The notes beneath the pieces were generated by a model. The model worked only from the letters and a program-made list of their open reading frames with translations, had not been told where the DNA came from and did no database searches. Source: SAR324 cluster bacterium (GTDB taxonomy: Bacteria > SAR324 > NAC60-12). From it: DNA of 64,000 bases. The stretch is taken from assembly GCA_015232315.1 (NCBI GenBank), contig JADFZZ010000005.1, positions 141,849 to 205,848 of the forward strand. Reading direction: 5' to 3'. Numbering within the stretch: the stretch's first letter is position 1; every line of letters starts with the position of its first letter. The translations under genes and the position numbers were made by a program. This document shows positions 26,401 to 33,673 of the stretch, piece by piece.

Positions 26401-26494
26401 CATCCTGCTGGTCTGCGATTTTTGTGTCCGCATGAGCCGTTAATGAAAACAGGATTGACCACGCAAATAAAAACGAACTCATTCGGTGTAACAT
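23474..26494 (-). CDS. exported M16 family zinc protease (pitrilysin/insulysin type)
   Basis: A 1006-residue metalloprotease. A signal peptide is evident (SFLFAWSILFSLTAHA), placing it in the periplasm. The inverted zinc motif is HFLEHMLFL (near 83-91), with the distal Glu ligand in HAVDSEHSKN about 75 residues later. The four-domain length matches pitrilysin and insulysin, which degrade small peptides in a closed chamber; the second half has the diverged inactive repeats. The gene sits between a DnaJ-domain gene (28 bp upstream) and fliQ (21 bp downstream) on one transcript. Two in-frame ATGs are close together; the first is annotated. Confidence 0.92.
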   Translation of the reverse strand: MLHRMSSFLFAWSILFSLTAHADTKIADQQDARYDQRSYRRFILDNQVKVLLISDPTIQKSSASLNVAVGSLNNPVTRPGLAHFLEHMLFLGTEKYPEAGSYQKFVSDHDGYTNAYTADDHTNYHFEIASDYLEDALDRFAQFFVAPLFNPQFVEREIHAVDSEHSKNIPNDYWRMQHVIQQVFDEKHPARLFSTGNLETLNGVTQEELVTFYKQHYSSNLMTLAISGKEDLDTLERFVRSRFSQIANHHMETFTFPSEFLKKESRFRLLRIQTIKDKRTLQLMFPLPAVEQWYKSKPLQILGYLIGHEGKGSLLSLLKKKNLATELSAGTSLSTNSYAAFTISISLSPDGMEHYQEIIIEVFRYLKLLRETELPEYMYNDVRTMSELDYKFAEKQEGSSLVSMFSALMQTIPLTDLLEAPFVYSEFEPEVFKQLLHRFTPDNMLVVISSNNQPTGMVTPYYNAHYAVETSDIDLMKTWNSLSIPTELFLPKKNPFIPQSLAILTDEAKFQLTYQSIAGLKQEGLEEGLIASAMSQLGNIWKNWSELQTGLKLDTTSAPLLKKLLIKHVMDVPEKIIETPFAEVWFQQDIHFESPKGQVFILFNTPQVYETPRHAVLSQLYAKSMMEGLNEFSYPVRMAGLDFSLSTDKKGVLLSVGGYSDKLPDLLVTISQKLKDITIDESTFQSIKEKLLREYQNFQFQATYQQAFYYRSLLLEKEKFSLFDYEKILPDLTLNDLKKYVAENLFKAYFIQELAYGNLSKTEVRQATEKIIQYLQGEPLPKENLFEEEILRVSKGSQDFVHQVSNNNSAIIMDIQTDMETPELNAAVALTGQILGPEFYNEMRTKQQLGYLLDGGMTNNNKLLGLLFIIQSGNYAPDLLLQRINKFLEAFIEQLPSLPPEQFELLKKSLINSRLQKANSVMGQASWLFDTAFEKHADFDYLSKDIRALEQISMDDLNKFLSTYLISENQRRLILLFFSKDHVSDKVPQGTIQSIQNFKKQQNNDK

Positions 26495-26522
26495 TTTTTT
26501 CCATATAAAAAGGGAGAATTAT

Positions 26523-27218
26523 TCATGTTTTTCGGGATACATTTCGACGAACCAACTGATTTCCATGCAAATCGGTAACCGTTTCAATTTGATGATCAAA
26601 CAACGCATTAAGCATCATCACATAAGCTTTTCGATCATTTTCTACTGTTTTCCCACCAAAAGGCCGACGCCACAAGCTTCCATGAGGTGCGTCAGGTATT
26701 GAAATTTGACAGACCCCCAGGGTTTCAATGGATTTTATATGGTGGCTAAAGTCATGAATCCACAGATCCCAGTCTTTACCGCCAAAGGTCCTAAAATAGG
26801 ATTCTGCCTGATGTGTGATTTGTTGCCAATAATGTTTTTCAAGTATATTAGATCGATGCTGCAGATGCCAGTTGAGATCAAATCCTTTTTTGAACCAGTG
26901 GGGATTGCGTTGGCATATTTTTAATACAACTTCAAAAAATTGTGCTTCATCCACAGTATTTGACGGAGGTGGATTTTCAACGGCTGGTGGGGGGTTTGTT
27001 TCCGCACGGGAATTGATGGAGGAAACGTGAGAAATGAGGATTTGATAGGCGACAGTGATTTCTTTTGTTTTTTCCGAGGCTTTTGCCTGTCTTCTGGGAT
27101 TGTCCACATATCGGTCAGGATGCCAGACATGCAGAAGATCACGATAATTTTGTTTAATTTCTTCAACAGAAGCCTGTGGACTTACTTCCAGAATTTCACA
27201 CGCCTCTTCCAGCGTCAT
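26523..27218 (-). CDS. DnaJ-domain protein with uncharacterised C-terminal region
   Basis: A 231-residue protein. Residues 1-65 are a J-domain (EEACEILEVSPQASVEEIKQNYRDLLHVWHPDRYVDN) with the HPD motif that stimulates Hsp70. There is no Gly/Phe or zinc region, so it is a type III J-protein. A Pro-rich linker (about 80-92) leads to a C-terminal portion with many Trp/His residues that I do not recognise. GAGG precedes the ATG. It heads the run to the M16 protease and fliQ, suggesting it recruits DnaK to a client near the membrane; that is inference. Confidence 0.83.
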   Translation of the reverse strand: MTLEEACEILEVSPQASVEEIKQNYRDLLHVWHPDRYVDNPRRQAKASEKTKEITVAYQILISHVSSINSRAETNPPPAVENPPPSNTVDEAQFFEVVLKICQRNPHWFKKGFDLNWHLQHRSNILEKHYWQQITHQAESYFRTFGGKDWDLWIHDFSHHIKSIETLGVCQISIPDAPHGSLWRRPFGGKTVENDRKAYVMMLNALFDHQIETVTDLHGNQLVRRNVSRKT

Positions 27219-27234
27219 AGAAGAACCTCGGAAT

Positions 27235-27260
27235 AAAAAAGGAAGGGGAATCCCCTTCCC
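27235..27260 (-). terminator. Rho-independent terminator after serC
   Basis: On the minus strand GGAAGGGGA pairs with TCCCCTTCC (27241-27259) and is followed by six T (complement of A-run 27235-27240). It lies directly after the serC stop and before the DnaJ gene, so it ends the serA-serC transcript. Confidence 0.85.
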
Positions 27261-27266
27261 TGAGAA

Positions 27267-28358
27267 TTAACCATTCTGACGTTCAAACTCTTTCATAAAA
27301 TCAGCAAGAGCATTGACACCCGCAACTGGCATGGCGTTATAGATTGAAGCACGAACACCACCGGCATTGCGATGTCCTTTTAAGGCATATAAACCTTGTT
27401 TCAGTGCGTCTTTCAAGAATTTTGCCAACAGATCTTCAGAGGGAAGATTGAACGTCACTGTCATGATAGACCGATGATCTGGATGAGACACCGCTTTATA
27501 AAATCCTGAATTGTCCAAAAGATCATAGAGAATGTTTGCTTTTTGGACATTGATTTTTTCAAGGGCGGCAATTCCACCCAATTCTTTAAACCATTCCAGC
27601 ACAAGCTTCATCATGTAAATCGCAAAAGTGTTGATGGTGTTGGTCATGGAGTGATCTTTTTCATATTGGGCATAGTCAAGCAACGTGGGTGTTTCCGGGA
27701 TCGCATGTCCAAGCAGATCCTCGCGGATTACCACCACAGCCACTCCTGAAGGCCCGAGGTTTTTCTGAAGGCCAGCGTAAGCAATGCCAAATTTAGAAAA
27801 ATCCACCACTCTTGACAGCATTTCAGAGGTAAAATCGGCTACCAGAGGTACGTTTCCTGTTTCTGGAAATTGCTGCCATCGTGTGCCATAAATGGTATTG
27901 TTTCCAGTGATATGGAAATACGCGGCATCCTGATCAATTTTCGAAACATCAAAGGCTGGAATACGATCATATTTTGTGTCGGCACTGGAAGCAATGACAT
28001 CTATTTTCCCATATCGTTCCGCTTCTTTACGGGCAATTTTGGCAAAATCCCCTGACTCCACATAAATTGCTTTCCGTGAAGGTGATCGCGCAATAAGGTT
28101 CATGGGAATAGCTGAAAACTGCATACGGGCGCCACCATGAACATACAGGATCCTGTAGTTTTCCGGTAAAGATGTCAGTTCCTTGAATAAAGTATCTGTT
28201 TCAGCGAGAAGTGCTTCAAATTCCTTGGATCTATGGCTGATTTCAATCACAGACGCACCCATTCCATTGAAATCCAGAAACTCTGCCTGTGCTTTTTCCA
28301 TGACAGAAATGGGTAACATTGCAGGGCCAGCCCCAAAATTATAAACACGATTTGTCAT
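27267..28358 (-). CDS. serC: phosphoserine aminotransferase
   Basis: A 363-residue class V PLP enzyme converting 3-phosphohydroxypyruvate and glutamate to phosphoserine. Typical features: opening RVYNFGAGPAMLPISVM, MGASVIEISHRSKEF, LYVHGGARMQFSAIPMN, and the PLP-lysine segment AYAGLQKNLGPSGVAVVV. Late KGHRNAGGVRASIYNAM fits the C-terminal domain. AAGGA lies before ATG 28358, so the longer frame to 28385 is rejected. It follows serA by 26 bp and is closed by a terminator, giving the first two steps of serine synthesis as a two-gene operon. Confidence 0.97.
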   Translation of the reverse strand: MTNRVYNFGAGPAMLPISVMEKAQAEFLDFNGMGASVIEISHRSKEFEALLAETDTLFKELTSLPENYRILYVHGGARMQFSAIPMNLIARSPSRKAIYVESGDFAKIARKEAERYGKIDVIASSADTKYDRIPAFDVSKIDQDAAYFHITGNNTIYGTRWQQFPETGNVPLVADFTSEMLSRVVDFSKFGIAYAGLQKNLGPSGVAVVVIREDLLGHAIPETPTLLDYAQYEKDHSMTNTINTFAIYMMKLVLEWFKELGGIAALEKINVQKANILYDLLDNSGFYKAVSHPDHRSIMTVTFNLPSEDLLAKFLKDALKQGLYALKGHRNAGGVRASIYNAMPVAGVNALADFMKEFERQNG

Positions 28359-28384
28359 AGGTTCCTTATGAAAAAAGATTATCA

Positions 28385-29554
28385 TTATAAACTTCGAACA
28401 TTGATTACACCCTCAATTTCTTTCAGAATGGATATTAATTCTTCCGATGGCTTTGTCTCAATATCAATCAGATTGTAGGCGATATCATTACGACTTTTAT
28501 TAATCATATCAATGACGTTGATATTTTTATCGGCCAAAATCGCAAGAATTTTGCTCAGCATTTTAGGGATATTTTTGTTGGTCAGTGCCAAACGGTAGCC
28601 ACTGCTACGTTCCATATTCAACGCGGGAAAATTCACTGAATTCCGAATGTTTCCATGTTCCAGAAAATCCTTGAGTTGTGATGCGGCCATAACAGCGCAA
28701 TTGTCTTCGGCTTCCTCTGTGCTTGCGCCGATATGCGGCATCATAATGATTTGTGGAATTTCGATAAATTCTGGAACTGGGAAATCAGTCACATAATGAT
28801 TCAATCTTTTATCAGCAATAGCCTGAAGAACAGCCCCGGTTTCCACAATTTCCGCCCGTGAAAAATTCAGTAAGCAACCACCTTTTTTCAAGGTTTTGAT
28901 ATTGTTGGTATTGATCAATTTGATTGTACTTTCCATCACCGGCAAATGAAGTGTTACATAGTCTGAACGAGATAACAGCGATGGAATGTTTTCTGCCTGC
29001 TGAACTTCATTGGAAAGACGCCATGCGGCTTCAACTGACAGGGCCGGATCATAACCATACACTTTCATGCCCAGTTTGAGTCCCATCTCCGCTACCATAG
29101 ATCCGATTGCGCCCAAACCAATCACGCCCAGTGTTTTGCCCGCGATTTCATTTCCGCCAAAATTTTTCTTTTCTTTTTCTACCAGTTTATTCATTTCATC
29201 ATAAGCCATGTTTTTATTCAGATTTCGACTGAAATGAATGCCCTCAATGATCCCTCTGGAAGATAACAGCAAGCCGCTGAGCACCAGTTCCTTGACCGCG
29301 TTGGCATTGGCTCCAGGTGTGTTGAACACAACAATTCCTTTTTCTGTGCAATGATCAACCGGAATGTTATTCACTCCGGCCCCGGCTCGAGCAATGGCCT
29401 TGACAGAATCAGTAAGAGCCTCCAACGCAAGTTTGTGACTGCGCAGAAGCATTGCATCTGGATGACCAATCTCACTGGCTACTTCATAAGAGTCTCTCGG
29501 GAATTGGTCTAACCCCTTGATGGATATTTGGTTAAGCGTCAATATTCGAAACAT
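28385..29554 (-). CDS. serA: D-3-phosphoglycerate dehydrogenase
   Basis: A 389-residue NAD-dependent dehydrogenase, first step of serine synthesis. Rossmann motif LGVIGLGAIGSMVAEMG, substrate-side ARAGAGVNNIPVDHC, the Asp-containing GYDPALS, and catalytic His in PHIGASTEEAEDN are all present. The C-terminal ~80 residues form an ACT domain (DKNINVIDMINKSRNDIAYN) of the short SerA type, the site of feedback in many enzymes. GGAGA precedes ATG 29554; the upstream extension to 29617 lacks a start signal. It is followed directly by serC. Confidence 0.95.
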   Translation of the reverse strand: MFRILTLNQISIKGLDQFPRDSYEVASEIGHPDAMLLRSHKLALEALTDSVKAIARAGAGVNNIPVDHCTEKGIVVFNTPGANANAVKELVLSGLLLSSRGIIEGIHFSRNLNKNMAYDEMNKLVEKEKKNFGGNEIAGKTLGVIGLGAIGSMVAEMGLKLGMKVYGYDPALSVEAAWRLSNEVQQAENIPSLLSRSDYVTLHLPVMESTIKLINTNNIKTLKKGGCLLNFSRAEIVETGAVLQAIADKRLNHYVTDFPVPEFIEIPQIIMMPHIGASTEEAEDNCAVMAASQLKDFLEHGNIRNSVNFPALNMERSSGYRLALTNKNIPKMLSKILAILADKNINVIDMINKSRNDIAYNLIDIETKPSEELISILKEIEGVINVRSL

Positions 29555-29750
29555 ATCTCTCCAAATAGTAAAATGAAACATGTGTTTTGCACACCATCGA
29601 AGCCGCAGGTTAATCACTCAGCGGAGTGCCAAACTAAGGAATGAACCTCAAAATTACAAGTCTTTGTTCTGTGATGTGCAATGGAATTTCCTCTGGTAAA
29701 CATGCTTGTATAGTGTTTCAGAAAAATAAATTGGCATCCTTCAAGAAGAC

Positions 29751-29790
29751 GGTTATCTTTGATTTTGTTGAGAAATCAAAGAAAATAACC
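29751..29790. repeat. inverted repeat upstream of transposase remnant
   Basis: GGTTATCTTTGATTT (29751-29765) faces AAATCAAAGAAAATAACC (29773-29790) with a 3-base bulge, forming a long AT-rich hairpin 20 bp before the pseudogene start. It could be a transposon end, a terminator or part of the 5' leader. The rest of the 256-bp gap from serA shows nothing else I can support. Confidence 0.5.
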
Positions 29791-29810
29791 TCTATCACCT
29801 TAAGGACACC

Positions 29811-30260
29811 ATGTTAAATTTTCGATTTGAGTTATCCCGTTTTCAGCCCAAATCGCTCATGAACAATCTCAAAAAAACGACTCATTCCGATCAACTGACA
29901 TTGGTCAATCGTATCCGTGGCATTTTAGCTGTGTCCGATGGACACTGATTCTCCACGATCGCTCAAATTCTTCAGGTCAGTGAAGAAACTATTCGTCAAT
30001 GGGTGGTCAAATATCTATGCGGAGGTTTGAAATCTCTATTGACGCTCCGCAAGAAGCCTGGACGTCCTCCAAAATTGAACAAGGGATTTTTCATGCTGAA
30101 AGTTCTGCTCCGCCATCTGCTATGTTCATGGTGCCTTCCCCGGAAAATAAAAATAGATAATGAATTGTTACGTTTGAGACTTAACAAACAAAAGCTGGAA
30201 TGGGAAGAAAAAATCAGGGAGCGTCTGAGTTTTTTCATTTCAAATCCGCTATCCGCATAA
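29811..30260 (+). pseudogene. IS630-type transposase N-terminal remnant with in-frame stop
   Basis: A frame starting at ATG 29811 (AAGGA just upstream) has a TGA at 29946-29948 (codon 46), then stays open to 30260. Across the stop, protein-level similarity continues: LTLVNRIRGILAVSDGH, stop, FSTIAQILQVSEETIRQWVV, then GGLKSLL and KKPGRPPKLN. This is the winged helix-turn-helix plus GRPPKL pattern of IS630-family transposases. The DDE catalytic domain is missing altogether; the remaining C-terminal ~60 codons match nothing I know. It is a dead fragment, with no opposite end or target duplication identified. Confidence 0.75.
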
Positions 30261-30348
30261 AACACAGGAAATTACGTTGAAAAATAAATTCAGGTGGTAT
30301 AGTAGACAGCTTGTATACTTTTCTGATCCTTTTTTGGAGGTTGTCTGT

Positions 30349-31689
30349 ATGAAAAATCCGATGAAACACATTAAAATTCCACAAACGCCCATGGGGGTGG
30401 GCCTGCGTATGCTGAACCAGTTTTCAGGATCACAACTGGCAAATCAGTTCGGCTTGAGGGAATACGCTGAAAAACTGATGTATCACGGAATGAAAACCGT
30501 GGTGAAAACTGGAACCATCGCCCAATCCCAATTTCAATCCCTGAAAAAAATTCTGCCGAAACAGGAACTTTCACATGCGACTCCAGCCAATGTGTTTGAT
30601 CTGACCTTAAGCGATGAACAGCAGATGATTTGCGAAACCATCCATGAATTCGCGGATCAGCAGATAAAAAAGGTAGCTCGACAGGCCGATGAAGAGCGAA
30701 CCGTTCCTGAAGGATTTTTCAAGCAATGCCAGGACGTCGGACTCAACCTGCTGGCGATTCCTGAAGCACTGGATGGAGCTGGCACCAGCCGTTCCCCTGT
30801 GACCAGTGTGTTGATGGCTGAAGAACTGGCGAAGGGGGATATGTCGCTAGCGTTGGCGGCTCTTGCACCGCTGGGAGTGATCAACGCCCTCAATGAATTT
30901 GGTAGCTTGAACCAGCAATCCCATTATCTTCCCAATTTTGCCGGCGAAGAATTCGTTGCGGCCGCGATCGCGCTCATGGAACCCAAAGCCCGCTTTAATC
31001 CGGATCGACTTGAAACCAAAGCGGTCAAAACACCACAGGGATATGTTATCACTGGTGAAAAATGCATGGTTCCGCTGGGGGCGCAATGCAAACTGCTGCT
31101 GGTTGTGGCGAATCTTTCCGGAGAGGGACCCAAAGCTTTTCTGGTAGAAACCCATGCGGAAGGAATCTCGTTTCAGGAAGAACGGCATATGGGGCTGCAC
31201 GCTACCGGAATGTCACGAGTGAAATTGAACAATGTCACTGTGGCTCATGACGCGTTGCTGGGAGAACAGGAAAAAAACTATGATCATCAAAAATTGCTGG
31301 ATCTCTGCCACATTGGCTTGTGCGCTCTGGCCGTGGGAACCTGTCAGGCTGTGCTGGATTACACGATTGATTACGCCAATGCCCGTGAAGCTTTTGGTGA
31401 ACCCATCAGTCATCGTCAGGCGGTAGCCTTCATGATTGCGGATATCGCCACAGAACTCGAAGCCATGCGCATGATGACCTATCGGGCCGCTAGCAGGGCA
31501 GAGCAGGGACTGGATTTTCATCGGGAAGCGTACCTTGCCCGAATATTCTGTGCGGATAAAGCCATGGAAATCGGCACCAATGGCGTACAGTTGCTGGGCG
31601 GACATGGATTTGTATGTGAACACCCCGTAGAACTTTGGTATCGCCAATTGCGGGCAATCGGAATTCTGGAAGGCGGCTATCTTGTTTAA
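30349..31689 (+). CDS. acyl-CoA dehydrogenase family protein
   Basis: About 446 residues with an N-terminal extension of ~75 residues before the usual domain. Family landmarks: LSDEQQMICETIHEFADQQI, FKQCQDVGLNLLAIPEALDG, FVAAAIALMEPKARFNP, YVITGEKCMVPLGAQC, and GTNGVQLLGGHGFVCEHPVE near the end. The C-terminus stops at ILEGGYLV, so the Glu in the catalytic position is kept but the 10-15 residues that normally follow (TxxIQ...) are missing. TGGAGG precedes ATG 30349, so the TTG at 30277 is not used. It is followed after 36 bp by a second acyl-CoA dehydrogenase; the pair may function in beta-oxidation. Confidence 0.9.
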   Translation: MKNPMKHIKIPQTPMGVGLRMLNQFSGSQLANQFGLREYAEKLMYHGMKTVVKTGTIAQSQFQSLKKILPKQELSHATPANVFDLTLSDEQQMICETIHEFADQQIKKVARQADEERTVPEGFFKQCQDVGLNLLAIPEALDGAGTSRSPVTSVLMAEELAKGDMSLALAALAPLGVINALNEFGSLNQQSHYLPNFAGEEFVAAAIALMEPKARFNPDRLETKAVKTPQGYVITGEKCMVPLGAQCKLLLVVANLSGEGPKAFLVETHAEGISFQEERHMGLHATGMSRVKLNNVTVAHDALLGEQEKNYDHQKLLDLCHIGLCALAVGTCQAVLDYTIDYANAREAFGEPISHRQAVAFMIADIATELEAMRMMTYRAASRAEQGLDFHREAYLARIFCADKAMEIGTNGVQLLGGHGFVCEHPVELWYRQLRAIGILEGGYLV

Positions 31690-31725
31690 TACAAATTCCA
31701 TCTCAATTTTTTATGAAGGATTCTT

Positions 31726-32937
31726 ATGATCAATCTCGAAATTCCCAAAAGTTTGAAAGTGATTTCCGACATGGCCCATGAATTGGCGGAATCCATGTTT
31801 CGTCCTATTTCACGCAAATATGACACCGCCGAGCATGAATATCCGGTCGAACTGAACATGTTGCGTTCCATCCTCGACGGCATGGAAGACGGCGGTGCCG
31901 GACAAGGCGCTGGCGGATTGAGCCGTGACAAGGAAAAAGGCAAAGACCCCAAAAAAATCCGTAATGGCAAAAATATGGGAACGGTCCAGAACATGATTGA
32001 AATGTGCTGGGGTGATGTTGGACTCGCCTTGACCATACCGGGGCAGGGGCTGGGCAACGCGGCGATTGTCGCAGTGGCAACTCCCGAACAGAAAGAACGG
32101 TTCCTGGGAAAATGGGCCGCCATGGCCATTACAGAACCCGGAACCGGATCAGACTCCAGCAACATTTCAACCACGGCGGTTCTGGATGGCAATGAATGGG
32201 TGCTCAACGGTGAAAAAATCTTTGTCACTGCCGGAGAACGCGCGGATCTGGTGGTGGTCTGGGCCTCCATTGATAAAAAAGTCGGAAAAGCCGCGATCAA
32301 ATCGTTTGTCGTGGAAAAAGGCACCCCTGGAATGGAAGTTGTCCGTCTGGAAAAAAAACTGGGAATCCGTGCCTCTGACACGGCAACCATCATTCTCGAC
32401 AATTGTCGCATTCCCCGCAGTAATTTGCTGGGCACCGAAGAAATCGACACCCAGAAAGGGTTTGGTGGTGTCATGCAAACGTTTGACAACACCCGTCCAA
32501 TTGTCGCCGCCATGGCAATTGGCGTGGCCAAAGCCGCCTTGGAATTAACTCAAGAGCTTCTTTCCAAAGAAGGAATTGAGCAAAAATATCAGGAACGCCT
32601 GTTTGATGTCAGTGCGGCTGAAGCGGAGCTGTATAAAATGGAAGCGGATCTGGAAGCGGCACGACTGCTAACCCTGAAAGCCGCATGGATGGCCGACAAT
32701 GGCCGACCCAATTCCAGAGAAGCCTCCATGGCCAAAGCCAAGGCCGGACGCATGGGCAACTGGGTCACATTGCGTTGCGTGGAACTTTGCGGAAGCCTGG
32801 GCTACAGCGAAGAATATCTGCTGGAAAAATGGGCGCGGGATTCAAAAATTCTCGATATTTTTGAAGGCACCCAGCAAATTCAAAAACTCATCATTGCCCG
32901 GAGTTTACTCAAAAAATCCTCAAAGGAATTGAAATAG
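31726..32937 (+). CDS. acyl-CoA dehydrogenase
   Basis: A 403-residue FAD-dependent acyl-CoA dehydrogenase introducing the alpha-beta double bond. Landmarks: MAITEPGTGSDSSNISTTAV (FAD-binding region), WVLNGEKIFVTAGERAD, and the C-terminal KWARDSKILDIFEGTQQIQK with the catalytic-position Glu. A Gly-rich, charged insert near residues 50-85 (GAGQGAGGLSRDKEKGKDPKK) is unusual. It follows the other dehydrogenase directly and precedes the AlkD-like gene by 1 bp. The two dehydrogenases differ markedly, so they may have distinct chain-length roles or form a heteromer, as some paired bacterial ones do; the latter is inference. Confidence 0.93.
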   Translation: MINLEIPKSLKVISDMAHELAESMFRPISRKYDTAEHEYPVELNMLRSILDGMEDGGAGQGAGGLSRDKEKGKDPKKIRNGKNMGTVQNMIEMCWGDVGLALTIPGQGLGNAAIVAVATPEQKERFLGKWAAMAITEPGTGSDSSNISTTAVLDGNEWVLNGEKIFVTAGERADLVVVWASIDKKVGKAAIKSFVVEKGTPGMEVVRLEKKLGIRASDTATIILDNCRIPRSNLLGTEEIDTQKGFGGVMQTFDNTRPIVAAMAIGVAKAALELTQELLSKEGIEQKYQERLFDVSAAEAELYKMEADLEAARLLTLKAAWMADNGRPNSREASMAKAKAGRMGNWVTLRCVELCGSLGYSEEYLLEKWARDSKILDIFEGTQQIQKLIIARSLLKKSSKELK

Positions 32938-32938
32938 C

Positions 32939-33628
32939 ATGGATTCGTTTCTTGAATTTATCCGCCATGCTCTGGAAGAACAGGCCGATCCTGAAATTTC
33001 CAGAGGCATGGGCGCCTACATGAAAACCAGTCAGAAATGTTATGGAGTGAAAGCTCCCGAACGCCGTCAGATTTTCAGGGAAGCCCGCCTTCGGTTTCCT
33101 GTGAAAACCTTTGATGAATATCGGGAGTTGATTCTGGCTCTGTGGCAGGGGGAAAGTCGTGAAGAAATGTACATGGCGCTCGACGTTGCTGAATATTACA
33201 AAAAGTTTCAGACTAATGACGCCATGGATCTGTATGAAAAATTGCTGGAAACCGCGACCAACTGGGATCTGGTGGATCCGATTGCCGGCAGTCTGGTAAG
33301 CCGGTTGGTGATGAAGAACAGGGCACATGAAGCCCGGTTGCAACAGTGGCTCCATTCTGAAAATTTCTGGTTCCGCCGATCCGCCCTGCTGGCACATCTC
33401 CGCCACCAGGACACCACCAACGTTCCCCTGCTGGAAGCATCCATCCTTCAGTTGATGCACGAAAAGGAGTTTTTTATCCGCAAGGCGATTGGCTGGGTTC
33501 TCCGTGGTTATTCCTATGTGGATCCTGAATGGGTTCAAGCCTTTGTAAAACAACACGAAAACGAACTTTCTGGCCTCAGCAAACGGGAAGCCCTCAAAGC
33601 GATCCATCGAAAAGCCTCACGCCTTTGA
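32939..33628 (+). CDS. AlkD-like DNA alkylation repair protein
   Basis: A 229-residue all-helical HEAT-like repeat protein of the AlkC/AlkD glycosylase family, which removes bulky or cationic alkylated bases. ATNWDLVDPIAGSLV places the conserved Trp and catalytic-position Asp, and NFWFRRSALLAH supplies the conserved Arg. Length matches AlkD. Start ATG 32939 lies 1 bp after the preceding dehydrogenase stop, so it is cotranscribed with it; a link between acyl-CoA oxidation and alkylation repair is not obvious. It is convergent with recQ. Confidence 0.88.
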   Translation: MDSFLEFIRHALEEQADPEISRGMGAYMKTSQKCYGVKAPERRQIFREARLRFPVKTFDEYRELILALWQGESREEMYMALDVAEYYKKFQTNDAMDLYEKLLETATNWDLVDPIAGSLVSRLVMKNRAHEARLQQWLHSENFWFRRSALLAHLRHQDTTNVPLLEASILQLMHEKEFFIRKAIGWVLRGYSYVDPEWVQAFVKQHENELSGLSKREALKAIHRKASRL

Positions 33629-33673
33629 GTTTTCAGACAATCGTTGTGCGCGGATTCGCAAGTTGCAGGCATT

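Noticed and set aside
29946..29948. TGA in the transposase remnant as a recoded codon
   Set aside because: No selenocysteine or readthrough signal is visible and the catalytic domain is missing, so decay is the simpler reading.
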